This document shows positions 44,279 through 54,337 of a stretch of DNA of 64,000 nt, in pieces. The number at the start of each line of letters is the position of its first letter. Within the stretch, counting starts at the first letter, position 1. Under the pieces are notes generated by a model. The model saw nothing but the letters and a program-made list of their open reading frames with translations, ran no database searches and was not told the DNA's origin. A program made the position numbers and the translations under genes. Source of the stretch: Mycolicibacterium komossense. Its GTDB lineage: Bacteria > Actinomycetota > Actinomycetes > Mycobacteriales > Mycobacteriaceae. Where the stretch lies: positions 124,001 through 188,000 of the forward strand of contig NZ_JACKTY010000012.1 in NCBI RefSeq assembly GCF_025822605.1, in the 5' to 3' direction.

Positions 44279-45199
44279 CCGCAAAATCTGCAGCGCCCCG
44301 GGCACCGCGCTGATCTCGGCGGGCAACGGGCAGGCGTACTCGCCGTCGGCGTAGGCGTTGATCCCGGGCGATTCGACAGTGATGTTCGCCGCCCGGGCGG
44401 TGGTGACCTCGTCGAGGTCGACATGGGTGCCCTTGAACACCGTCGGGAACAGGCGGATCAACCGCGTGCGCGACGCCGAATGCACCATCGTGATATCCAG
44501 CAGCCCGTCGGCGTGATCGGCGTTCGGGGTGATCCGCATTCCGCCGCCGTAGCTGCGGGTATTGCCGAACGCGACCAGCGTCAGGTCGGTGATGATCTCC
44601 CGGTCTCCGTCGAGCACCAGCCGAAACGGCAGCAGCCGCAGCTTGGACAGCTCCGCGACCATCGCCACGTTGTAGCGCATCCGGCCGTGCGGCCAGCTCA
44701 TCCGATTGGTCCGGTCGCTGACCAGCGAATCGAAGCCGGTGGCGACCACGGTGCCGAACCATTTCACCTGCCTGTTGCCGCGCTCGCCGCTCTCGATCCG
44801 GCCCAGATCGACGGTCTCGGCCCAGCCGTCGGCGACGATATCGGCCGCCGCTTCCGGGTCGCCGGTGGGCAGGCCGTACTCGCGGGCGTGGTCGTTGCCG
44901 GTGCCGGCGGGGATGATGCCCATCGGGGTGGCCCCGCCGCCCAACGCTTGCAGGGCGATCGAGATCACGCCGTCGCCGCCGGCCACCACCAGCGCGTCGG
45001 TGCCCTGGTCGAGGCTGTCGCGGACCAGGCGCCCGGCGTGATCGGCGTCGGCGCCGACGATCTCGATGACGTCGACGCCGCGCTGTTGCAGCCGGGCAAT
45101 CGCGCGCTCGGCGGCATGCGGGGCGTTGCCGTGCCCGGAGGCCGGGTTGGTCAGCATCGTGACGCGGCCGATGGGCAGCCGAGCCCCGAGCCCGGTCAT
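44264..45199 (-). CDS. Diacylglycerol/lipid kinase (Rv2252-like)
   Basis: 311 residues from ATG 45199, overlapping the preceding stop by 4 bases. The DAGK catalytic domain is marked by MLTNPASGHGN, the nucleotide loop VVAGGDGVISIALQAL and IPAGTGNDHAREYGLP. The C-terminus has ITPNADHADGLLDITMVH. It phosphorylates a lipid acceptor with ATP; Rv2252 has been reported as a diacylglycerol kinase involved in phosphatidylinositol mannoside synthesis. It is coupled to the flavoprotein upstream. Confidence 0.9.
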   Translation of the reverse strand: MTGLGARLPIGRVTMLTNPASGHGNAPHAAERAIARLQQRGVDVIEIVGADADHAGRLVRDSLDQGTDALVVAGGDGVISIALQALGGGATPMGIIPAGTGNDHAREYGLPTGDPEAAADIVADGWAETVDLGRIESGERGNRQVKWFGTVVATGFDSLVSDRTNRMSWPHGRMRYNVAMVAELSKLRLLPFRLVLDGDREIITDLTLVAFGNTRSYGGGMRITPNADHADGLLDITMVHSASRTRLIRLFPTVFKGTHVDLDEVTTARAANITVESPGINAYADGEYACPLPAEISAVPGALQILRREQT

Positions 45200-46791
45200 G
45201 GGATGAGCTTGCCGGGGTTCAGAATTCCCGCGGGGTCGAGTGACGCCTTGACGGCGCGCAATACCTGCACGCCCAGCTCGCCGACCTCGGCTTTCATCCA
45301 CGGCCGGTGATCCGCTCCGACCGCGTGGTGATGAGTGATGGTGCCGCCGGAGCGCACGATCGCCTCCGACGCGGCCACCTTGGCTTTGTGCCACTGGTCG
45401 AGCGGATTGCCCCGCTGACCCGCGACGACGGTGAAGTACAGCGACGCGCCGGTGGGGTACACGTGCGAAATGTGGCACATCACCAGCGCGGGCGTGCCGG
45501 TTTCGGCCAGTGCGGTGGTCAGCGCCTCGGTGACCGCGGCTTTCAGAGCGGACAGATTCGACCAGGTGGTGGCCGTCTCCAGCGTTTCGCACAGTGCGCC
45601 GCCGGCCAGCAGCGAGTCCCGCAGATAGGGCGCGCCGAACCGGCCGGCCTCCCAGGCCCGGGCCGGTGCCTCGCCCAGCGAGGTGGCGCCATGCTCGATC
45701 AGCAGTGCCCGGGTTTCCGCGTGCCGGCTCTCGGCGTGGGCGAGCGCGCCTTCGAAGAGTGTCACCGCCAGGCAGCCGCCGGTGATCTGCTGTTCGCCGA
45801 TGTGCTCGGTGGTGGCTAGGTTGACGCCGGTCTCTGCCTCATCGGAAAGTCGAAGGACCGTCGCGCCGGTCCCCGTTTGCACGACGGCACGCAGGGCATT
45901 CGCGCCCGCGTCGAAGTCCGGGAAGGACCAGGCCTCGTAGCGAGTGGTCTCCGGCACCGGATGTATCCGCAGCCGCACCCGGGTGATGACGCCGAATACC
46001 CCTTCGGAGCCGACGATCAGTTCGCGCAGATCGGGACCGGCGGCTGAGGCGGGAGCACGGCCGAGGTCGAGGATGCCGACCGGGGTGACTGCTCGCAGGC
46101 CGCGGATCATGTCGTTGATGCGGCCGTAACCGGCGGAATCCTGGCCCGACGAGCGCGTCGCGGCGAACCCGCCGATGGTGGCGAACTGGAAGCTCTGCGG
46201 GAAGTGCCCGAGGGAGAAGCCGTGCTCACCCAGCAGTCGCTCTGCCTCGGGGCCGGTCACACCGGCGCCCAACTCGGCCTCGCCGGATACGTCGTCGAGG
46301 TAGTGCAACTGGTCGAACCGCCGCAGATCCAGAGAGATGGCGGCCGTGAATTCGCCCCGGATCGGGTCGACGCCGCCGACGACGCTGGTGCCGCCGCCGA
46401 AGGGGACCACGGCGATGCGGTGCTGGGAGCAGTACTTGAGGACCTCGGCGATCTCGTCGTCCGAGCCTGGGGTCAGGACCGCGTCGGGGGCGTCCTGCGG
46501 CCCGGGGTCGGCGCGCCGCAGCAGATCGGGGGTGGATTTTCCGCCGGCCCGCAAGAGCCTGGCGTGGTCGTCGACGCCGCAGTTCTCGGCTCCGACGATG
46601 GTGGACAACGCCTCGCGGTCGGCCGTGGCCAATGCCGACGGCGTCAGCTGAACGGTGTCGGCCTCGAGTTCGGACTGCTCAGACGGCGTCACCCCCAGGG
46701 CTTGCTCGAGGAGCGAACGGATCCCCGCGGAGAGGGGTTTCGCCGCTGCCGGATCGCCCCAGGCATTCCACTTCATCGTCGGATGCTGCAT
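45196..46791 (-). CDS. FAD-binding oxidase, alkyl-DHAP-synthase-like (Rv2251-like)
   Basis: 531 residues. Start ATG 46791; ATG 46776 (MKWNAWGD) is also likely. The FAD domain has PFGGGTSVVGGVDP and SLGHFPQSFQFATIGGFAAT, and the C-terminus has the ADPS-type HHHAVGADHRPWMKAE. The family makes ether lipids or oxidises hydroxy acids; a link with the downstream lipid kinase and glpD suggests glycerol-lipid metabolism. It diverges from a TetR gene only 17 bases away. Confidence 0.88.
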   Translation of the reverse strand: MQHPTMKWNAWGDPAAAKPLSAGIRSLLEQALGVTPSEQSELEADTVQLTPSALATADREALSTIVGAENCGVDDHARLLRAGGKSTPDLLRRADPGPQDAPDAVLTPGSDDEIAEVLKYCSQHRIAVVPFGGGTSVVGGVDPIRGEFTAAISLDLRRFDQLHYLDDVSGEAELGAGVTGPEAERLLGEHGFSLGHFPQSFQFATIGGFAATRSSGQDSAGYGRINDMIRGLRAVTPVGILDLGRAPASAAGPDLRELIVGSEGVFGVITRVRLRIHPVPETTRYEAWSFPDFDAGANALRAVVQTGTGATVLRLSDEAETGVNLATTEHIGEQQITGGCLAVTLFEGALAHAESRHAETRALLIEHGATSLGEAPARAWEAGRFGAPYLRDSLLAGGALCETLETATTWSNLSALKAAVTEALTTALAETGTPALVMCHISHVYPTGASLYFTVVAGQRGNPLDQWHKAKVAASEAIVRSGGTITHHHAVGADHRPWMKAEVGELGVQVLRAVKASLDPAGILNPGKLIP

Positions 46792-46808
46792 GCGTTACAG
46801 TATTACAG
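46792..46808. promoter_or_regulatory. Seventeen-base divergent promoter region with leaderless signal
   Basis: TACAGT at 46796-46801 fits the TANNNT -10 box and lies seven bases before the TetR ATG at 46809, the geometry of a leaderless transcript. The repeated TTACAG units (46795-46800 and 46803-46808) could also bind the repressor. No ribosome site exists for either divergent gene. Confidence 0.55.
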
Positions 46809-47381
46809 ATGCTGTCAATCAGTAATGCACCGGAGATCGGTGACCGCATTTTGGCGGCCGCCGCGAGCTGCGTGGTCGACTTCGGCGTCGACCGGGTGAC
46901 ACTGGCCGAGATCGCCCGCCGGGCGCGGGTCAGCCGCCCGACCATCTACCGGCGCTTTCCCGATACGCAGTCGATTCTCACGGCGCTGCTCACCAGCCGG
47001 GTCGTCGCCGTCCTGGACGAGGTACCGCAGACCGGTGCGGACCGCGCCGCCATCGTGGACCGCGTGATCGGAGTCGCGGCACGTCTGCGCGATGACGAGA
47101 TCATCATGGCCGTACTGCATTCCGCACCCGAACTGGCGATGACCTATATCGCCGAACGTCTCGGGTCCAGCCAGCAGATCCTGATCGACGCCCTGGCCGC
47201 CGATCTCGCCGTGGCCCAGGCCGGCGGCAGTGTGCGGGCCGGTGACCCCGGTCAGCTCGCCGCGATGGTCCTACTGATTGTCCAATCGTCCGTCCAGTCG
47301 GCGCGGATCATCGAGAAGATCCTGCCCGTCGAGGTGCTCGCCGCCGAACTACGTCACGCTGTGAACGGATACCTGATCTGA
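46809..47381 (+). CDS. TetR-family regulator (Rv2250c-like)
   Basis: 190 residues from ATG 46809; a longer upstream frame would run antisense through the neighbour and is rejected. N-terminal HTH GDRILAAAASCVVDFG, VTLAEIARRARVSRPTIYRR, FPDTQSILTALL. The stop TGA overlaps the glpD ATG by one base, so it is cotranscribed with glpD. It probably controls the divergent flavoprotein-kinase genes and itself. Confidence 0.9.
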   Translation: MLSISNAPEIGDRILAAAASCVVDFGVDRVTLAEIARRARVSRPTIYRRFPDTQSILTALLTSRVVAVLDEVPQTGADRAAIVDRVIGVAARLRDDEIIMAVLHSAPELAMTYIAERLGSSQQILIDALAADLAVAQAGGSVRAGDPGQLAAMVLLIVQSSVQSARIIEKILPVEVLAAELRHAVNGYLI

Positions 47382-48955
47382 TGGTGCACAACACAAGTGG
47401 ATCGCCTGCCCTGAATGCCACCCGCCGCGTCACCGACCTGACCGCGCTCGCCGACGGGGCCGCGCTGGACGTCCTGGTCATCGGCGGCGGTGTCACCGGC
47501 GCCGGTATCGCCCTGGATGCGGCTTCGCGCGGACTGTCGGTGGCGCTGGTGGAGAAACACGATCTGGCGTTCGGCACCAGCCGGTGGAGCTCGAAGCTGG
47601 TCCACGGCGGTCTGCGGTATCTGGCGACCGGCAATATCGGGATCGCCCGTCGCAGCGCCATCGAACGCGGAATCCTGATGACGCGCAACGCACCTCACCT
47701 TGTACACGCGATGCCGCAATTGGTTCCGCTGCTGCCGTCGATGGGCCGCGCGGAGCGGGCGATGGTACGTGCCGGTTTCGTTGCGGGCGACGGCTTACGG
47801 CGACTGGCCGGCACGCCCGCGTCGGCGCTACCCCGCTCGCGACGGGTCGGACCCGACCGTGCGGCCGAGCTCGCGCCCACCGTGCGGCGCGACGGGCTGG
47901 GCGGCGCACTGCTTGCCTACGACGGCCAGCTCATCGATGACGCCCGGCTGGTCGTCGCAGTCTGCCGCACCGCTGCCCAGCGGGGCGCCCGCATTCTGAC
48001 CTACCTGGCGGCATCGCAGGTCACCGGCACCACAGCATGGTTGACCGACCAACGTACCGGCGAATCCTTCGGCGTCACTGCTCACGCCGTCATCAATGCG
48101 ACCGGGGTGTGGGCGGGGGAGATCGACCAGGGCCTGAAGCTGCGGCCCAGCCGGGGGACGCATCTGGTGTTCGATGCAGCGGCGTTCGGTAATCCGACTG
48201 CGGCCCTGACGGTCCCGATTCCCGGCGAGCTCAACCGATTCGTCTTTGCAATGCCAGAACAATTGGGCCGGGTGTATCTGGGGCTGACCGACGAGGATGC
48301 GCCCGGGCCGATTCCCGATGTGCCACAACCGACTTCGGATGAAGTGGATTTTCTGCTCGCTACGGTGAACACGGCTTTGGATGTTCAGCTCAGTGCGTCC
48401 GACATCATCGGGTCATATGCCGGATTGCGGCCGCTGTTGGAGCCACTGGGGGATCGGAGGGCAGGAGCGCAGCGACCCGGGAAGAAGGCACAGCGCACGG
48501 CCGACATCTCGCGCGACCATGCGGTGATCGAGTCGTCGAGCGGAGTGATCAGCGTCGTCGGGGGCAAGCTGACCGAATACCGGCATATGGCCGAGGATGT
48601 GCTCGACCGTGCGGTCACGCTGCGCGGGCTGACTGCCGGACCGTGCCAGACCCGCGATCTGCCTCTCGTCGGCGCGCCGGGCAACCCGGGGTCGGCGGCG
48701 TCGGCAAGCCCGCTGCCATCGTCGTTGGTGGCCCGGTTCGGTGCGGAGGCGGCCAACGTCATCGCGTCGGCCACGTGCGAGCGGCCGACGGAGTCCGTTG
48801 CCGACGGAATCGACGTACTGCGTGCGGAATTCGAATACGCCGTCAGTCACGAAGGCGCGTTGACGGTCGACGACATCCTCGACCGTCGCACCCGCATTGG
48901 CCTGGTGGCCGCAGACCGCGAGCGGGCCGAGGCCGCAGCCAAGGAATTCGTGTGA
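47381..48955 (+). CDS. glpD: Glycerol-3-phosphate dehydrogenase, FAD-dependent
   Basis: 524 residues from ATG 47381. The FAD fold is DVLVIGGGVTGAGIALDA; then EKHDLAFGTSRWSSKLVHGG and VINATGVWAGEID are the GlpD markers, and the C-terminus has the GlpD helical domain. It feeds electrons from glycerol-3-phosphate to quinone and yields DHAP. A run GDRRAGAQRPGKKAQ (about 48448-48492) sits where other GlpD proteins have a short loop and looks inserted. Syntenic with Rv2249c (glpD1). Confidence 0.93.
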   Translation: MVHNTSGSPALNATRRVTDLTALADGAALDVLVIGGGVTGAGIALDAASRGLSVALVEKHDLAFGTSRWSSKLVHGGLRYLATGNIGIARRSAIERGILMTRNAPHLVHAMPQLVPLLPSMGRAERAMVRAGFVAGDGLRRLAGTPASALPRSRRVGPDRAAELAPTVRRDGLGGALLAYDGQLIDDARLVVAVCRTAAQRGARILTYLAASQVTGTTAWLTDQRTGESFGVTAHAVINATGVWAGEIDQGLKLRPSRGTHLVFDAAAFGNPTAALTVPIPGELNRFVFAMPEQLGRVYLGLTDEDAPGPIPDVPQPTSDEVDFLLATVNTALDVQLSASDIIGSYAGLRPLLEPLGDRRAGAQRPGKKAQRTADISRDHAVIESSSGVISVVGGKLTEYRHMAEDVLDRAVTLRGLTAGPCQTRDLPLVGAPGNPGSAASASPLPSSLVARFGAEAANVIASATCERPTESVADGIDVLRAEFEYAVSHEGALTVDDILDRRTRIGLVAADRERAEAAAKEFV

Positions 48956-49002
48956 TTTCGGCGTGTTCGTAATCGCTCAGCGGTCACGAACACGCCGAAA
49001 TC
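48954..49002. terminator. 17-bp hairpin terminator between glpD and accD6
   Basis: GATTTCGGCGTGTTCGT (48954-48970) pairs perfectly with 48986-49002 around a 15-base loop. It begins in the glpD stop codon and faces the end of accD6, so it can terminate both. Confidence 0.88.
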
Positions 49003-49009
49003 GCAAGGG

Positions 49010-50431
49010 TTACAGCGGGATATTCTTATGGCGACCGCGACGGGCGGGCGCTTCGGCCAGTGCCTGCGTCACCACGCTGCGGGTCTGGGCCGGGTCGATC
49101 TTGGCGTCGACGACACCGATCTCGATGGCGCTGTCCACCCCGCCGGCGATCCGCTCGTGCTCGGCGGCCAGTTCCTCGTGCAGGGCGTCGCGCTCTTCCG
49201 GCGCCGCGGCGGCCAGCTTCTTCTTGTGCAGGATGCCTACGGCTGCCTTGGCGCCCATCACAGCGACCTCGGCATCCGGCCAGGCGAACACCTTCGTCGC
49301 ATTGAGCGACCGGGAGTTCATCGCGATGTAGGCGCCGCCGTAGATCTTGCGGGTGACCAGCGTGACGCGGGGGACCGACGACTCACCGAAGGCGTGCAGC
49401 AGTTTCGCGCCACGGCGAACCACGCCACCCCACTCCTGGTCGACACCGGGCAAGTAGCCGGGCACGTCGACGATGACCACCAGCGGAATGCCGAAGCCAT
49501 CGCACAGACGCACGAAACGTGCTGCCTTCTCGGCGCTTTCGGAGTTCAGGCAGCCGCCTAGGCGCAGCGGGTTGTTTGCCAGCACGCCGACCGTCCGGCC
49601 CGACAGCCGGCCGAGGCCGACCACCATCGACGGTGCCCACTTGGCCTGGAATTCCTCGAAGGGGGCGTCATCGTCGAGCAGCGCGTTGACCAGCGGGTGC
49701 ACGTCATAAGCGCGGCGGGCCGAATCCGGCAGCAGCGCACGCAGATCAGAATCGCCGGCTTCGGCCTTGGCGCGATCAAAATGGCCCTGCTGGCAGAAAT
49801 ATCCGACCAGCCGGCGACCGCGGGCATAGGCATCTGACTCGTCGTCGGCGACGATATGGCAGACACCGGACTTCTTGTGGTGGGTGTCGGGCCCGCCCAG
49901 CGAAGCCATGTCGACGTCTTCGCCGGTGACGCTGCGGACCACGTCGGGTCCGGTGACGAACACGCGGCCCTCGGGCGCCATGATCACCACGTCGGTCAGC
50001 GCCGGTCCGTACGCGGCACCGCCGGCGGCGAATCCGACGACGATCGAAATCTGCGGGATGTAGCCCGACGCCCGGATCATCGCCTCGAAGACCAGTCCGA
50101 CGGCGTGCAGAGCCTTGACGCCTTCGGCGAGGCGGGCACCGCCGGAGTGCCAGATGCCCACGATCGGGCTCTGCTCTTCGATGGCCAGGTCGTAGGCATT
50201 GACGATATGGCGGCAGCCGTCGACACCCATCGCACCACCCATCACCGTGCCGTCGGTGCAGAAGGCGATGGTGCGGACACCGTTGACGGTGCCTGCACCG
50301 GCGAGCACGCCGGAGCGGTCGCGCTCGTGCAGCAACTCCACGGTGCCGTCGTCGAAGAAGCTGCTCAGTCGCAGCAGCGGGTCACGGGGATCGAGTGATT
50401 CGTTAACCGCTTCGGGCGCCATGGTCGTCAT
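49010..50431 (-). CDS. accD6: Acyl-CoA carboxylase beta subunit AccD6
   Basis: 473 residues; ATG 50431 has AGGAGA upstream. A carboxyltransferase with both halves: GIWHSGGARLAEGVKAL and VGFAAGGAAYGPAL for the acyl-CoA oxyanion site, and VVIVDVPGYLPGVDQEWGG with KIYGGAYIAMNSRSL for the biotin half. It carboxylates acetyl-CoA (and propionyl-CoA) to malonyl-CoA for FAS-II. Last gene of the operon, 23 bases after kasB. Confidence 0.96.
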   Translation of the reverse strand: MTTMAPEAVNESLDPRDPLLRLSSFFDDGTVELLHERDRSGVLAGAGTVNGVRTIAFCTDGTVMGGAMGVDGCRHIVNAYDLAIEEQSPIVGIWHSGGARLAEGVKALHAVGLVFEAMIRASGYIPQISIVVGFAAGGAAYGPALTDVVIMAPEGRVFVTGPDVVRSVTGEDVDMASLGGPDTHHKKSGVCHIVADDESDAYARGRRLVGYFCQQGHFDRAKAEAGDSDLRALLPDSARRAYDVHPLVNALLDDDAPFEEFQAKWAPSMVVGLGRLSGRTVGVLANNPLRLGGCLNSESAEKAARFVRLCDGFGIPLVVIVDVPGYLPGVDQEWGGVVRRGAKLLHAFGESSVPRVTLVTRKIYGGAYIAMNSRSLNATKVFAWPDAEVAVMGAKAAVGILHKKKLAAAAPEERDALHEELAAEHERIAGGVDSAIEIGVVDAKIDPAQTRSVVTQALAEAPARRGRHKNIPL

Positions 50432-50454
50432 CTACGTCTCCTATGTGGGCTTTA

Positions 50455-51708
50455 TCAGTACCGGCCAAAGGCGAGAGCGACATTGTGCCCGCCGAATCCG
50501 AATGAATTGTTGACGGCGTACCGGTAGTTACCAGTTCGCGGTTGTCCTGCCACCACATCGAGATCGATCTCGGGATCGAGATTCTCCAAATTCAGTGTGG
50601 GCGGCACAACGCCGTCCCGCAGCGCCATGATCGTGAGGATCGATTCCACCGCCCCGACCGCGCCGACCGAATGGCCGAGCGCAGATTTCGGTGCATAGAT
50701 CGCGGGCCGATGGGTGCCGAGCGCGTTGTTGATTGCTTTGCCTTCCGCGACGTCGCCGACCTGGGTGCCGGTGGCGTGTGCGTTGACGTGGTCGATATCG
50801 CTGGGGGACAGTCCCGCCAGTTGAATGGCGCGGGAGATCGCGTACCCGGCCTGTTCCCCGTTCGGGTCGGGAGCCACGATGTGGAACCCGTCCGAGGTGA
50901 CGCTGGCACCCATCAGTCGGGCCAGGATGTTGGCGCCGCGCGCTTTGGCGTGTTCCTCGGTCTCGACGACGAGCAGCGCTCCGCCCTCACCGAACACGAA
51001 TCCGTTGCGGTCCTTGTCGAATGGGCGGCAGGCACCCGCGGGGTTGTCGTTGGTCGTGGACAACACGATGCGCATCTGCGCGAACCCGGCGATCGGAACC
51101 GCCTCGATCTTGGTCTCGACCCCACCGCAGATCGCCATGTCGGCTTCGCCGAACGCGATATTGCGCCAGGCATTCGCGATGGCCTCGGAGCCGGAGGCGC
51201 AGGCAGAGATCACGGTGCTGACCCCGGCCCGCGCCTTGCGCTCCAGCCCAACCGCGGCGGCCGCGGAGTTGGGCATGTACATCTGCACGGCCAGCGGCGA
51301 AACTGCGCGTAGACCTTTGGCTTTCAGCGCCTCGTAGGCGAAAAGCAGCTCTTCGCTGGAGCCCATGCCGGTGCCGATCGACACCATCAGGCGCCGGGGG
51401 TCGACCTCGGGTGAGCCGGCGTCCTTCCAGGCCCGCCGGCTCAACACCGTTGACATCTTCTGCAGGTAGGACAGCCGACGAAGTTCGACCTTCGTCATCT
51501 CACTGTCGAAATCCTCGAGGAGGTGACCGCCGATGCGAACCGGCAGGTCGAACTCCTCGACGAACGGATCCTCCAGCTTGCGGATGCCACTTTGGCCATC
51601 CAGCAGTGCTTTCCATGTCGACTCAGCGTCGGTCGCCAACGCAGTCGTCATCGCGACTCCGGTGACGACTACATCTGGGAGTCCATTGCCCGTAGTCAGC
51701 AGTGCCAT
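50455..51708 (-). CDS. kasB: Beta-ketoacyl-ACP synthase KasB
   Basis: 417 residues. KAS I/II fold with Cys in [14 protein letters not shown], His in [17 protein letters not shown] and the Lys-His motif [18 protein letters not shown]. The N-terminus [20 protein letters not shown] and [16 protein letters not shown] identify it as KasB by comparison with the M. tuberculosis protein as I recall it. It extends meromycolate chains to full length. It starts 29 bases after kasA. Confidence 0.95.
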   Translation of the reverse strand: MALLTTGNGLPDVVVTGVAMTTALATDAESTWKALLDGQSGIRKLEDPFVEEFDLPVRIGGHLLEDFDSEMTKVELRRLSYLQKMSTVLSRRAWKDAGSPEVDPRRLMVSIGTGMGSSEELLFAYEALKAKGLRAVSPLAVQMYMPNSAAAAVGLERKARAGVSTVISACASGSEAIANAWRNIAFGEADMAICGGVETKIEAVPIAGFAQMRIVLSTTNDNPAGACRPFDKDRNGFVFGEGGALLVVETEEHAKARGANILARLMGASVTSDGFHIVAPDPNGEQAGYAISRAIQLAGLSPSDIDHVNAHATGTQVGDVAEGKAINNALGTHRPAIYAPKSALGHSVGAVGAVESILTIMALRDGVVPPTLNLENLDPEIDLDVVAGQPRTGNYRYAVNNSFGFGGHNVALAFGRY

Positions 51709-51737
51709 TGGTGCCGCGAGTGCCTTCCTCGTCCTGA

Positions 51738-52988
51738 TCAGTAACGTCCGAAAGCGAGCGCGACGTTGTGCCCGCCGAATCCGAACGAGTTGTTGATCGC
51801 GTACTGGTACTCGCCGTAACGGGGTTCGCCCGCAACGACATCCAGATCGATCTCGGGGTCGGGTGTCTCGTAGTTCAGCGTGGGCGGGATGACCCCGTCC
51901 CGCAGTGAGAGCACCGTCAGGATTGATTCCAGGGCGCCGACCGCTCCGATGGAGTGGCCGAGCGCACCCTTGGGTGCGTAGACCGCGGCATGCCCCACAC
52001 CGGCGACCCGAAGCGCATTGGCCTCGGCGGTGTCACCGATCGGAGTAGCAGTGGCGTGGGCGTTGACGTGGTCGATGTCCTTGGGGTCCAGGCCCGCAGT
52101 CTCCATCGCACGCTTCATCGCGTGCCCGGCCCGCAGACCATCGGGCGCCGGGGCCACCATGTGGTAGGCGTCCGACGAGATACCCGCACCGAGCAGTCGG
52201 GCCAACGGCTTGGCGCCGCGTGCCTTCGCATGCTCCTCGGTCTCGATGATCATCAGCGCACCGGCCTCACCGAACACGAAACCGTCCCGGTTCTTGTCGA
52301 ACGGCCGCGACGCCCCTTCCGGGTCGTCGTTGCGCGTCGACATCGCCCGCATCATCGAGAAGCCCGCAATGGGCAGCGCCTCGATAAGGCCTTCGACACC
52401 GCCGCAGACGGCAAAATCGGCGTCACCCATGACGATCTGACGCCAGGCGTGGGCGATGGCCTCCGACCCGGATGAACAGGCGGACACCGGGGTGATGACC
52501 CCGGCGCGCGCGCCCAGTTCGAGGCCGACGACCGCGGCCGCGCCGTTGGGCATGACCATCTGAACGGCGAGCGGGGACACCTTGCGGGGTCCGCCCTCGT
52601 TCATGGCGTCATACATTTCGACGATCTTCTCGCCGCCGCCGAGACCGGTGCCGATCACAACCGAGAACCGGTCGGGATCGACCTCGGGACTACCAGCGTT
52701 CTCCCACAACTGGTTTCCGACGTACTTGGCCATCCGCTGGACATACGACATCCGTCGCATCTCCAGGCGAGTCATGTGGGGGTCGAGCGGCTCCTTGAGG
52801 TGGCCGCCGATCTTGACTGCCAGATCCCACTTCCCGACGAAATCATCGTCGAGCACACGGATACCGCTTTCGCCCGCAAGCAGACCCTTCCACGTGCTCT
52901 CGATATCCGGCGCGATGGAAGTCGTCGCCGTGACGGCCGTGACTACGACGCTGGGAAAATCGCCGTTAGCAGTGGAAGGACGGTTCAC
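51738..52988 (-). CDS. kasA: Beta-ketoacyl-ACP synthase KasA
   Basis: 416 residues from GTG 52988, overlapping the acpM stop by 4 bases. The catalytic Cys171 (SACSSGSEA), His311 ([11 protein letters not shown]), Lys340 and His345 ([13 protein letters not shown]) fall at the same numbers as in M. tuberculosis KasA. It elongates acyl-AcpM with malonyl-AcpM. Residue 312 is Ala where I recall Gly in M. tuberculosis; a change at that position has been discussed in isoniazid-resistant strains. Confidence 0.96.
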   Translation of the reverse strand: MNRPSTANGDFPSVVVTAVTATTSIAPDIESTWKGLLAGESGIRVLDDDFVGKWDLAVKIGGHLKEPLDPHMTRLEMRRMSYVQRMAKYVGNQLWENAGSPEVDPDRFSVVIGTGLGGGEKIVEMYDAMNEGGPRKVSPLAVQMVMPNGAAAVVGLELGARAGVITPVSACSSGSEAIAHAWRQIVMGDADFAVCGGVEGLIEALPIAGFSMMRAMSTRNDDPEGASRPFDKNRDGFVFGEAGALMIIETEEHAKARGAKPLARLLGAGISSDAYHMVAPAPDGLRAGHAMKRAMETAGLDPKDIDHVNAHATATPIGDTAEANALRVAGVGHAAVYAPKGALGHSIGAVGALESILTVLSLRDGVIPPTLNYETPDPEIDLDVVAGEPRYGEYQYAINNSFGFGGHNVALAFGRY

Positions 52989-53275
52989 TGCGTGAACTTC
53001 TCGCGGAGCGCTGCAGCAGCTTCGGGGTTCTCTTCCTCGAGCTTCTGGATGTAGGAGACGACGTCACCAACGGTGCGAAGGCCGGCAAGGTCCTCATCCG
53101 GGATTTTCACGCCGTACTTGTCCTCGGTCTGCACGGCGATCTCCACCATCGACAGGGAGTCGATGTCCAGGTCGTCGACGAAGGACTTCTCGGGGGTCAC
53201 CTCAGAGGGCTCGATGCCGGTGACCTCTTCGATGATCTCGGCCAGTCCGGCGATGATTTCCTGCTCGTTAGCCAC
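52985..53275 (-). CDS. acpM: Meromycolate acyl carrier protein AcpM
   Basis: 96 residues from GTG 53275 with AAGGGAG seven bases upstream. The phosphopantetheine site is Ser40 in [11 protein letters not shown]. The extra 15-20 residues after the ACP fold ([17 protein letters not shown]) are typical of mycobacterial AcpM. It carries the growing meromycolate chain for FabD, KasA and KasB. Confidence 0.96.
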   Translation of the reverse strand: MANEQEIIAGLAEIIEEVTGIEPSEVTPEKSFVDDLDIDSLSMVEIAVQTEDKYGVKIPDEDLAGLRTVGDVVSYIQKLEEENPEAAAALREKFTQ

Positions 53276-53353
53276 AGTGTGGCTCCCTTCATATTTTTGT
53301 GATGAAACTGAAAACGGGTCTTGCTTTTTGGTTGTCCCAGTGGACGCCGGCCT

Positions 53354-54271
53354 TTAGAGCGCGGCGAGTCCGTCCAGGTCTGCAGGGGATTTGACGGCGT
53401 GCGTCGGCACCCCCCGAAGTTCACGCTTGGCGATGCCGACGAGGGTGCCCGCGGGCGGGAACTCGACGATCGCACTCACGTTGTGAGAGCGCAGGCTCTC
53501 GTTGCACAGATCCCACCGCACGGGGCGGGTCAGCTGCGAGACCAGCTTGGTCATGGCGTCTTCGGCCGAGGCGACCGGCTGGCCGTCGGCGTTGGACAGC
53601 AGGGTAACGGTGGGAGCCACAGAATCGGCGGTCGCCACGCTGGCGGCAGCGGCGGAGTAACCGTCGAGTGCCGAGGCCATGAACTCGGTATGGAAGGCGC
53701 CGGCAGTGGCCAGCGCGCGAACGCGGGCCTTGGCGGGCGGGTTCTCGGAGAGCTTCTGCAGCGAGTCCAACCGGCCGGCGGCGACGATCTGTCCGGCGGC
53801 GTTGCGGTTGGCGGGCACCAGCTCGAGATCCGCCAGCGCGGCGAGCACCTCGGCTTCGTCGCCGCCGAGCACCGCCGACATGCCGGTGGCTTCGTGGGCG
53901 CAGGCCTTGGCCATCTCGGCGCCACGGGTGGCAGCCAGTGCGACGGCGTCATCGGCCGAGATCAGGCCGGCGATCGCGTATGCGGCGATCTCACCGACGG
54001 AATGGCCGGCCACGATGGTGTCCCGGCCGGCGAGCAGCCCGCGCTTGGTCAGTTCTTGATGGGCCAGCAGGGTCGCCGCGACAACGAGCGGCTGGGTGAT
54101 GGCGGTGTCGGTGATTTCCTCCGCCGTGGCGGTGGTGCCGAGCCGCGCCAGGTCCAGTCCGCTTGAGGCCGACCAGGAGGCAACCTGGTCCGCCGCACCC
54201 GGCAGTTCGAGCCAGGGGGCGAGCATGCCAGGAGTCTGCGAACCCTGTCCGGGCGCAAGCAATGCGATCAC
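53354..54271 (-). CDS. fabD: Malonyl-CoA:ACP transacylase FabD
   Basis: 305 residues from GTG 54271. Nucleophile Ser91 in GHSVGE, His194 in AFHTEFM, and the N-terminal LLAPGQGSQ motif. It loads malonate on AcpM. First gene of the FAS-II operon; the 128-base leader carries an inverted repeat, and no ribosome site is visible before the GTG. Confidence 0.95.
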   Translation of the reverse strand: MIALLAPGQGSQTPGMLAPWLELPGAADQVASWSASSGLDLARLGTTATAEEITDTAITQPLVVAATLLAHQELTKRGLLAGRDTIVAGHSVGEIAAYAIAGLISADDAVALAATRGAEMAKACAHEATGMSAVLGGDEAEVLAALADLELVPANRNAAGQIVAAGRLDSLQKLSENPPAKARVRALATAGAFHTEFMASALDGYSAAAASVATADSVAPTVTLLSNADGQPVASAEDAMTKLVSQLTRPVRWDLCNESLRSHNVSAIVEFPPAGTLVGIAKRELRGVPTHAVKSPADLDGLAAL

Positions 54272-54337
54272 GTAATTAAGAGAACACTGTGAAGTGGGTT
54301 TTGCACGGTGTAAGAGATTATGAACCTTGTCTTAGGT

